Of a stretch of DNA of 64,000 nucleotides, positions 22,601-31,700 are shown piece by piece. The stretch lies in the NCBI RefSeq assembly GCF_001949145.1, contig NW_019091399.1, forward strand, positions 780,322 to 844,321, written 5' to 3'. The notes beneath the pieces are model-generated. The model saw only the letters and a list, made by a program, of their open reading frames with translations, was not told the DNA's origin and did not search any database. This DNA is from Acanthaster planci. Taxonomy: Eukaryota > Echinodermata > Asteroidea > Valvatida > Acanthasteridae. The number at the start of each line of letters is the position of its first letter. Position 1 is the first letter of the stretch. A program made the translations under genes and the position numbers.

Positions 22601-25527
22601 ATGGCTAATAACGACTCGCCATTTACAATTGACTAAAACCCACCACAACAATATGGTAATACTCGTCCTTATCAGGTAAACACATCGATTCACTGCTTTG
22701 ACGAAGCGCTTTATTTGAAGTTGCAGTTGTTAAAAGTAGGAAACCAAAATATTTTGGCACTGTCATGGTGAAAGTTAGGAATGAATTTTGACATACACAA
22801 ACCCCTACAATAGGTTAAAGCGAGTTGAAAATGTTTAAAAGGTGTTTTTTGATAATAAATCTCTATAGCCCAAAGGATAAAATCAAAAACAGCAAACACT
22901 GAATTATGTGCACTATCGGGTGATTACCGTACGATTAAGGCTGTGAGTATAAAATTGGACTGTATCATGTTGCACTGGAAATGTGATAATGGGAAACCAA
23001 GATTTATTTATGGCAAAACAAAAATTTGCGCCGAAATTCAAGAAATGAACCACGGCAGGGGAAGCCTGCACTTGCAGGCATGCGCATATAATGGTACATG
23101 TACAGTGTACTTGACTTATACTATTGCACTTTGTACTCAAAAGGACAAATGTCCGCATATTCCGTCGTAAACTGCCGCAATAAAAATGATTAATTACAGA
23201 CAGAGAAGATTGCTTTTTTCGGTGTCTTTGGTTAAACATGGCCAACTTGATGGCACGTTTATCTCATAATTTAAAGAAATTATCGAAATTTTGTTTTGAT
23301 TATTGTTCTGATGGCAAGCAAAACGTTTTGCACTTCAGTATCAGCAAAGTGCTTAAGATCGCCCACAATGTATCTGTCCTAATGTAGTCGTCGTGGATGT
23401 CTTTCTGGACCAGCCCAATGGGCTTCTCTGCTGGTTCGAAAAGGACTTAATTTAATCTGGTAGATCGCGCTCTGAAAATAGTTCAGGCACATAGAGTTTT
23501 TGGCGACTTATACTTAATCCGATTACCCAAGTAATTCGAGGCTCTAAAACTGTTGAAAGAAATCAACTGTGATGATCTTTTGCATTTCGTGTCACAACAG
23601 CCGGAAATTATCAGGAAAAAATACCATTTCGAACAAACATGGATATATCTTTCCTGTATTCGGGAAACGTTATGAACTTCAACATGTGCAAAGTTCACGC
23701 ATAGCCAAGTCACATACGCCCTTAGGTGTTTTATACGACATAATTGTACACCATAAAGTTTCAGGTTTGAAAGATTTGCCAACAAATGCTCTTTATCAGG
23801 TTCCGTCGGTATACATGTTTTGTAGTCAAAGAATCAGATTGTCGGTATGATTGGCCTGGACTACGAGGCATATAGGCGTATATACAAGCAAAAATGTCGC
23901 CTGAGGCACATCGTATTCAAAGTTCTTCAATTGGAACGACCAACGTTGTAGTCTTGATATGACGGGGTCCCAAATTAGCCCTTGTCTTGGACGGGTTGGA
24001 TTCTATTTTCAAACTCCATATCGTTTTTATTATTAAATTGTAAGTTTTTTTGGCAACAGTGTCGGCAAAGTAACTGATAAAGGTTCTTCTTTCTTCTTTT
24101 TTAAACTTCCTTTTGGAAAAGGGCAAGAAGTGAGTAGGCCTATGTGGCTAATTATATAGATTTTGGGTCTGACCTGGGTACGAGTTAACTCGGGTACGAG
24201 TCGACTCATTTTGAATGTATACGTCCACGTAAAAGTTGGTATATTTAGGAGTATTTTGCTATTCAAATCCATTCAACTGTGAATTAAATCGTGGACAGTC
24301 TGAGTCTTTGATAATGTATCAGTTGTGTATTCTTTCAGAAGTATATTGAAACCGCTAATAACCAAAACTGGAGAAATATCTGTCATTCTTAACTGTTAGG
24401 AAAAATTTAGTTGTATCTTAAAATATTCAGTCTATTGAGCCCAGCGAGGAAGCCTGTACAAAGATCTGCCCATTCCTTGTAACTCAGTTTGTTTTTCAGA
24501 AAGCTTGCTCTGTGCTCAAAGGGAACAAATTTAAATTAAACCACAAAAAGAGAAAAAATGATTTTTGTACAAATACAGGGAAATGTTGACCAGTGGGACG
24601 TGCGCACGTTCGATGCTTGGGGATGACCGAGTTGAATTAGTCCTTTTTTTGTCTAGATATCCACACTCTACACACAAAGTATCAGCAACTATATATACAT
24701 GTACAGCTAACCATATGAATTCTCGATTAGTAGTCATTGATCGTCACAAATTATAATGGTGACAGCACCAAGATACTTATAGGCTAACGAAGATTCGAGG
24801 ACATGCACTTACCGGAGCCGGGTACAAAGATGTTGAGGATGAGACACATGTAAGCCAGTCCGACGTGCATGTACGGAATGGCTGCCAGTAAGGAGTGGTT
24901 ATTGATCCTCAGCGTGGCTAACTGAATGTCCTGCTGCTGCCCAGATGGTCCTCCCGTTGCTAACGGCACGGCCTGGAGCAGCTTGCCCGACTCGGTGGCC
25001 AGCATGGACAGTGAGGAGGCCGACGCCCGGCCCGAGATGCGACTGGGCGGCCGCCCCACCTGCGGCGCCTCGGTGATGGATATGGAGGGTCGTATCATCT
25101 TGTTGGCCTCCCCGTGGTGAGCGGCGGATCCATTGGGCTGATGGCCAGGCGAAGACGGCCCCACTAAAGGGGATCCCTCGTCCTTGGAAGTGTCCCCCTT
25201 TATGTCTGGCGCGTTTGGAGAAAGAGGATGGGTTTTTGCATCGCCATCCTCCATATCAGCGGGCTTGTTCTCCCCTGAAGGTAACACTTCAGAAGCCTTA
25301 GCGCTGGATATTTTCGATTTCCACTTGGCAGTAGCTGTACACAGGGCAGGTGTTTTCTGGATGGCAGTCGACTGTGGTACCAACTGGATAGATTCCTTTC
25401 CGGGTAAAATGTCGCTTTCCCTGAGTTCAGCGGCAGCTGGATCAGCAGTAAGCTCCGTGCTCACCGCGTTGTTGTCGGCGCCCATCATCTCCGGTGCCTT
25501 TGCCGACTCCGCGTCGACAGATGCCAT
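16523..25527 (-). CDS. Stum/SPEC3-family membrane protein
   Basis: Three exons (25527-24813, 17807-17616, 16602-16523) join in frame to 987 nt, 328 residues. Residues 1-210 are a Ser/Pro/Ala-rich, probably disordered cytosolic region. Residues 215-239 read AAIPYMHVGLAYMCLILNIF-VPGSG, and exon 2 continues GTLISGFSLFCC. This is the first membrane segment plus the PGxGT-(6-7)-CC signature of the family. A second hydrophobic segment contains SQLFTVPFLLVGWIWSVTWG. The C-terminus is short and basic (KRNEKKISTAKAV). Drosophila Stum is needed for mechanosensing in proprioceptive neurons, and sea urchin SPEC3 is associated with ectodermal cilia. A role in ciliated sensory cells is inference. The start is the first ATG after an in-frame upstream stop. 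Confidence 0.9.
17616..17807 (-). CDS. Stum exon 2 (core membrane region)
   Basis: Acceptor CCTTCCCCCCAG and donor GCAA|GTAAGT. It encodes TLISGFSLFCCKAQPQQHTK, then KDELINSFCTNVCVAVSQLF, then TVPFLLVGWIWSVTWGVFMV and QFA. The glycine codon split across exons 1 and 2 restores the PGSGTLISGF family motif, which confirms the junction. Confidence 0.92.
18625..18820 (+). repeat. Probable dispersed-repeat fragment
   Basis: GTGGCGTAGCTAGG followed by several GGGGGC(A) runs and two copies of CAAGGGGGCA. The block is unlike the AT-rich surroundings. GTGGCGTAGCTAGG-type starts are common in animal interspersed repeats, but I cannot name the family. Confidence 0.4.
18936..19174. mobile_element. MITE-like element rich in GGTGTTA motifs
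   Basis: The left end CACTGCAAAAACTGGGGTGT and the reversed right end TCCCAGCAAAAACTGGTGTT form terminal inverted repeats of about 20 bp. Inside are about ten GGTGTTA/TAACACC motifs in both orientations, so several hairpins can form. There is no open frame. Confidence 0.75.
21862..22033. mobile_element. Long-inverted-repeat MITE, copy 2 (172 bp with TA ends)
   Basis: Same family and same total length as 12262-12433. The reversed right end reads TACTGGCGTTTCACAATAGT, and the left end reads TACTGGCGATTCACAAGAGT. Both arms share CCAAGAGTTTTG, a CCAATCA-type box and CTGTCGACCC. TA at each edge. Confidence 0.88.
24813..25527 (-). CDS. Stum exon 1 (start codon, N-terminal region, first membrane segment)
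   Basis: Starts at ATG 25527 (MASVDAESAKAPEMMG) and ends at donor CTCCG|GTAAGT. Of its 238 complete codons about 210 encode a hydrophilic tail with many Ser, Pro, Ala and acidic residues, including RPSISITEAPQVGRPPSRIS, which contains possible basophilic kinase sites. The last 25 are the first hydrophobic segment. The exon is GC-rich compared with the flanking sequence. Confidence 0.88.
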
Positions 25528-28395
25528 ACCTTCGTTACTACGAACACAGTCCTCACAAGTGGCGATGGCCTCGCTGCAGATTTCTGTCTGCGTGCGAGTG
25601 CGTCAAACTCTACCCACCTGTAGAGAGTACAAAAGGCCTGGACCGGCTTTCGGGGGAAGCTTTTTCCGACTGTTTACCAAAGCTCAGGGACACAATCCAA
25701 CTGCAAGCAGTCTCTCCCCCGGATTGGTGATGCCTTTTCATGGGCGCTCATCCGTTCTGCCCAAGGCCACAGCGGGCACTGCGGTTGCCAGTCCGTTGCT
25801 AAGCCAACTGCAGCTAATTGTTGGTCGTTGCTAGGCTGGTTCAAGAGAATCCTGCTACAACGCACGATCTAGTGAATTACAGGAACGTACTACCAGTGAT
25901 GGATTTAACACAGGCCCACTGACACAATACTGGCTGATGGAGTATGCACTTAGCAGAGCCGAATTTTACACAGAGTGTCAGCCAAGTGTTACTTCAAACT
26001 GAGCAGAAATTGTTGTTCAGTTTTAAGTCGAGTAAAAATTTTAGTTCGTTTTACCATCGTTGCATGAACATCAGAGTATGGTTGGCCAATGTACCCAGTA
26101 CAGGTGTATACATGTACCGCACAGCCGCGCGTTGTATCATCGTTCCATTCTCGTAGCACGTGCAAGAATACCCATTTTGATAAAGGTGGGCACTTGTGCG
26201 TTCCTGCTTGTAATGAAACGAACGTTCTCCTGCGGTCCCAAGTCCAGAAGTTGGTGATTTGAAGTTGATTTCAAAGTCAACAAATAATAAAAGATGAGGG
26301 CTTCTCGCAACGATTATTTGGCAAAGACTGACGTACAGTGATATATATACTTGATAGGTATGGGGAAACCACTCGACACGTTAAGATAACAGCGTTTTTG
26401 ATTAGACAATATTGGCCAGCAAGACGCCAGGAATGTCACGGCATGCACGCAAGAGGGCGATGTCACAGTTTCTCTATTGGGCTGCAAACCGAAGTGAGAC
26501 TCTGAACAACTTGATCCATAAAGCTTTTAGTTGCTTTAAGTTCTGAAGTTACAAGGGAGCTTCTTTTTGTAATGCCTACATGTACTTTTCACAGTAGTTG
26601 AAGCTATTTAATATCATTGCTTTGTCTTTAACCGCACATGCAAATAAGACACCTACCGGGTTTATGTTTGTAAGGGGTCTTCAATCAGACGTAAGCCACG
26701 TAAGGAAGACAAAGACAGATAGCAGTGAGCCGGGGAGGGGAGAGACAACCTCCCACTGGATCTGGTTTCCTTTTGTAAATTTTGGTTTCAGGGTTAGAAC
26801 GACATGAATAATGAAGTGTGTGTGAGTGAAATTACATTATATAAGACACCGACCAAATCTTCATTTCTTGCATTTTTTTCATATTTGAAGAGACTGACTA
26901 CCGGAACTTGTACGCCAGAACGACTGATACCTTTGCTAATGATTATGTTTATTACTGTAGCGGACCGGTCCTTCTGCAGTTATCAGGAGGGTGGAGATCC
27001 GTCCGCCAATTAAGGAGGATAGGAGGCGCAGAACCAGGCAAAAACTGGACTCGAGGCGACTGTGGCTTGATTCCCTTCAATTTATTCCCAGGTGTCAATC
27101 AGCAATGAAATTGTAACCAAAAGGAAGCCAAGAAAAAACCGAAAGAAAGACAGAGGACATACTATTATTGAGTGATGGCTTACATACACATCGTAATAAA
27201 CGTTACATTTGCTATGTCCATGATAAATTCATACTACGAAATGTCTCTGTACAATCATAAATTCTATTACCCTGACATCTAAAAGTTTGCCCAAATTGGT
27301 ATGAACCCTAAAGCCAACGGAAATTTAGGGCTAAGGTTATCCCACAAGGAGCCATCTTGCTGTTACCGCCAGCTTACCAAGGTGCAGGTCTCAAGCGTGG
27401 GAACTGTCACTGAGAAAAGTCCAGAAACTTCTCCAGGTCTCCAGCAATTTTGGAGATAATTTAAGTCTGCACACGGCAAGGGCGCTAATCCTCATGCATT
27501 GATCTCGTGCCAGAGACCACCAGGCCATCAGAGTTCACATTCGCATCAAAAGTAATTATCTCACCGGAGAAACCCTATATCCCTACATTACTATGCTTTA
27601 AAATGTGCAGCTATAGCTAACAACTCGTGAGAATAGACAGCTAAAAGTCTTCAAGTGACCGTAGGGACGTTAATACCAGTGACTACAGACCTTTTTAGTC
27701 CACGTATGTACTTCAACCCATTAAAACCAGTCCATTCCAGAGGTGGTGGTGGCTATGCAAACGCTTGCCCCGAATCACAAGGTAATAGCAACAGTGTCTT
27801 TAGTCTGGAGAATTCAAATCGTTATTTTTATATGCAATCAGATAACTCAGTGTACCATATTTTATTCAAATTTAACTTATGGCTTCTTGAAAAAGTATCA
27901 CATAATTTGCCTTTCCCATTCCTTGAGCTTACTTCCACATCCCCCCCCGTAGAGACTCAGTGAATGTAATTATTATTTCTTACTGCGGACCATTGGTTGC
28001 GTACTGGTAGTTTTTGTTTTTTGATTGTATTAGAACCGTATATAGTATAGACCGATTCGCTGACGCCATTACTGCGGTGTCCCTGTCACTCAGGCGTGCA
28101 TTCCTTAGCTTGACGAGGGCGTGGTTTTGGTTAGTAGTGCACAATGTGCATCTCACCCACTGCAGTAATAGCTCCTGATTCTTGTCATCGGATCAGTCTA
28201 TGGGTTAGTATATTACTTATACTAGTTTTAGTAATTCCGATATACCAGTATTAGACAACATTATTTTGAATTCTAAAATACTTGTAACTAGCTGAGTGTC
28301 CCATTCCACAATCATGGGTTTGGTTAGAAATAGTATGAGTGTACATATTTGTAAATAACATTAACAAGGAGTTTACTCAAACCCGATGAAAGCTG
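25528..28395. other. Spacer between the Stum 5' end and gene A 3' end
   Basis: The first few hundred bases upstream of the Stum ATG are relatively GC-rich and may hold its 5' UTR and promoter. I cannot place a TATA box or start site. The rest is AT-rich with no gene supported. From about 27890 the sequence is shared with 52510 onward (downstream flank of the gene A/B duplication). Confidence 0.5.
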
Positions 28396-28401
28396 TTTAT
28401 T
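28396..28401 (-). promoter_or_regulatory. Candidate polyadenylation signal, gene A
   Basis: AATAAA on the minus strand, about 275 nt after the stop. The equivalent hexamer is preserved in gene B at 52854-52859. Confidence 0.5.
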
Positions 28402-28676
28402 CAGTCAACCTCATATAATTGAATGGGCAAATTCGTTTGCATGTATGGTTTACCGAATGACTTGAAAAGAAAATCGGTTAAGGAATAAAGTGGCATTACG
28501 TTTACTTGAACTGAACCACACCTATAATTACTTTGAATTAGTACTTATTACTTTGAAGGAGTTATACGACTTCAGCAAGTTATTATGACTTAACCCACCA
28601 CCACTCTATGTTCGGGAAGGTGGCTAAAGCCAACCCGAAAACCGAAATTCCAATTTGTTCTGGGCCTGTCGTTTTT

Positions 28677-28770
28677 TCACGGCTGGCCACTGTAACCAAG
28701 GTTGTCAAATTCCACGTTTTGATTAGGTTCCTCCAGCTTGATGTCGTCATCGGAGCTGGATGCTGATTGC
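28677..28770 (-). CDS. Gene A exon 18: cytoplasmic tail and stop
   Basis: Acceptor TTTTGTCTCCAG. It encodes QSASSSDDDIKLEEPNQNVE and FDNLGYSGQP, then TGA at 28679-28677. The tail is acidic and ends near an N-L-G-Y tetrapeptide, a relaxed NxxY form. Its protein sequence is unchanged in gene B. Confidence 0.9.
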
Positions 28771-31700
28771 CTGGAGACAAAAGGGAAGAAACCACCACAC
28801 AAATCAAAATATGCACGAGAACTAGTCGGGGTCTCATGGCCGACACTTAAGTCTGGTTTCCATATGGTCATTTGTATCGCAGACAGTCCGCAAGACGTCA
28901 AGACGCAGACAGTTGGCAAAGTTGAACCGGGCTTAACTTTGCCGATCTCTCTGGGTCTGGTTTGCGTTTGTGGCGACGCTTCCGTTTGACCTGTTTCCAT
29001 TTGTCTGCGTTGTTGGCGTCTTAATTGCGTTGCTCTCTGAGTTTCTTACGTCGATATGGAGACCAGGCTTTAGTGGCAAATCACAGTGCGCATCCACAGC
29101 GACTGATCAACATAGATTTCAGTGCCCCGACTGCCTTGCATTTTATTGGGAGTAAAGCAACCAATATATATGAAAGCACCAGGGCAACTGACAACTCAGT
29201 GTTGTTCAGATCACTTGCAATTCATTTAGCTGTCTGTCACGGCACGGGGGAAGTACTCAAACTGCCTCAGTAAAAGGGTCATTTTTAAAAAAAAATAAAC
29301 AACCAAAGGGTCGATTGGAAACTACCCAAATGGTAATATCTGACTACTTCGGGAGGAGGTTTTAAAACCTTCCTCCCGAAGCAGTCAGATATCCCTTTAC
29401 GAAAAGAGAAGCCTTGTTTTTTGTATAGGAAAGTTAATTTGAGTTGAGGTCGTGGTCTCAAGATAGTTAGAGGTTTGTGATCCTGTAGCATAAGAAAATA
29501 CGGCCCGTAGTCAAGCCAGAGTTCCCCAAAATGAGGCCGAACCGAGAAGTTGAAGTGACAGTACAGAAGCGTACAGCTGAATACGAGGCCAGGTCTGTAG
29601 AAGTGGTGAAAGTTAAGCTGAACTTGAGCTGCATCCAAAAGTCTTGGCCACGGCGCTTGGAAGTCACAAGTGGCTTGTTCGGGCTTTCGAAATGGTGCCC
29701 CTTTTCAAAAAGCTGACGACATTATATCTTCCGTACATTATTCTTCGATAAGGCATCCACTCGAACGTTTTTGTGTTCACCAAAATTCACCATCACCAAA
29801 ACTTGAAAGTTTTGGTGATGAACTCCTCACATTTTTAGCGTTTTAGATTTAGGCATGAGGCACAAAGTGGTGCAACTTTCTACCAGTTCATCTAGCATTG
29901 GCCCAATCTGTGAAAAATGCATTGCTCATAAGTGAATAACTGTAAGTAATTTCCTGATACCCTTTCTTGATGAAGCATCCAACAGCCACACTTAGTGCGA
30001 TGATTACTATTATGGCGGCAAGTACCACAGGCACAACGACAGCCACTCGCACAGGGGAACCTACAGTCAGAAAGGAACAGAATGGGTAAGGTGAAAACCA
30101 ACAAAACGGACCTTTTAACTAAAGAGATGTCTTACCGTCTCGCAACGCATGTGTTTGACCCTAACTATGCCTCCTGCTACCCAACGTATAATTGTCGTAT
30201 TCAGTGGTCGCAGGTTCAAATCACGCTCCGGGCAATTTCTTTGCGAACACCTAGTCAGTCTCCCTATGGGGTTTGTTCAATGTCGTGTATCAAAAAAGAA
30301 TTAGTTTTTGTGGGTCTGCTTAAAAATATGCTTTGTCTTTAAAGTGATACAAGGAAAGCGTTAGAAACACAAGCAAAAGCTATGAATTTGCGCTTCCTTC
30401 ATCTCTCTCTGAAGGGAATTTTAAAACACAGGGTTCAAAGCAGCACCCTCCAGCTAATAACTCCCGGGGCTCCAGCGCCTGAGCAAGTGGTCATTATTTA
30501 GACAGGTAAACAGCCTTTTTGAAACTTCCTGGTTTGTGATAATGATCGGAGGCTGCGTAGCAGGTGTCACTTACCACTCGTTGGCGGTGCATTTTTATCA
30601 CCAGCTTCAGCGACAGAGTAGGTTTTCCCACCCACAGTTATCGTGCCTGTTTCCGAGAGGAACGCACGGAAGCTATCGTCCAGCAGTCTGGCCTGGTCGG
30701 AGTCAGTGGCATACATATCAGCTTGGTAAACCACACTACCGCGAAGCAACTTTTGGCCTTTTTGGAGCAACAAGGAAATAACAAAGCGAGTAACACTCAG
30801 GGGAAGATTCTAACATAAACACAGGAACTCATAAAGATCGTTGTCTATATTGGTTGGGCAACATGGTTTAATATAAAACCTTTGAAATAATTAAATTGTT
30901 CAAGCCGTCAGTGAAGCAAACACCGAAGAACTTTGCAATTTGGAAACTTGCCAATGAAACTATGGTGATAGTTTTACTAGTTGCCCACGGAACGCGGATA
31001 TAATACAGCTGTAATTTCAAGGCAAGAAGATCGCAATCTGTATTGGAAATCCCGCTTCCTCGTAACCCTTCACATAACTCACACTGTGTACATGGAGTGA
31101 AGAAAAAAGCCTGAGAAGTTTGAAACTATAAGGGATGTATAGGCCTAGACTCCAACAGGTACATCCTGTTTCGGCAAAATGAGGAACTCTCAATCTACCG
31201 TTGTTCTCCGGTACCAAAAATAGGCCTTTTAGATTTTACAAAAAGGACTAACCACAGACATATCCCTCGCTGAAACCGCATCGACACTTGGTTTCGATAC
31301 CAGTCGTTACGATCCTCTCCAGGGACGACGTCAAGCGGGCATTTGATCGCCAGACGTCATACGAAGCATCGGTCAGGGTGAGAGAAACTCGGATGTCGTG
31401 GTCAGAGTTTGGGCACCAATTCGTGTAGCCGGGTGTCGCAGGGGCCAATGTTAGATACAGACGTTCAGATGGCGGACAACTTTGACAGCGAGAGAACGTT
31501 TTCCTCGTTGCGGTCAAACTAAAAGAGAGAGGGGGGAGGGAGTGAGGGAAGTAATTCAAATACAGCAAAAGTAATGTTTGATGGACATTATTTTATGAAG
31601 TGAATGTTATCGTTGAGAAAGAACAAACATAGCAGATATTTCTTATATGAACTCGTACATTTAATTTTTCAAAACCTTTTTTGATAACCAGTATATTGGT

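Larger units (their letters stand above)
17808..24812 (-). other. Stum intron 1, 7 kb
   Basis: No further exon recognised. It carries an MITE-like element rich in GGTGTTA (18936-19174), the second copy of the 172-bp hairpin MITE (21862-22033), a G-rich dispersed-repeat fragment (about 18625-18820) and AT-rich sequence. Confidence 0.6.

Noticed and set aside
25184-25834. 216-codon plus-strand open frame over Stum exon 1
   Set aside because: It is the shadow of the GC-rich Stum coding exon. The minus-strand frame continues into the conserved membrane core.
29285-29638. 117-codon minus-strand frame between TM and tail exons as an alternative cytoplasmic tail
   Set aside because: The TM exon joins the short acidic tail exon exactly in phase with good splice sites, conserved in both copies. 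This frame crosses the copy-specific palindrome and differs more at its ends. Kept only as a conserved block.
30536-30781. Plus-strand frames over exons 16 of genes A and B
   Set aside because: Shadows of the SEA-like exon, which is in frame with its neighbours on the minus strand.
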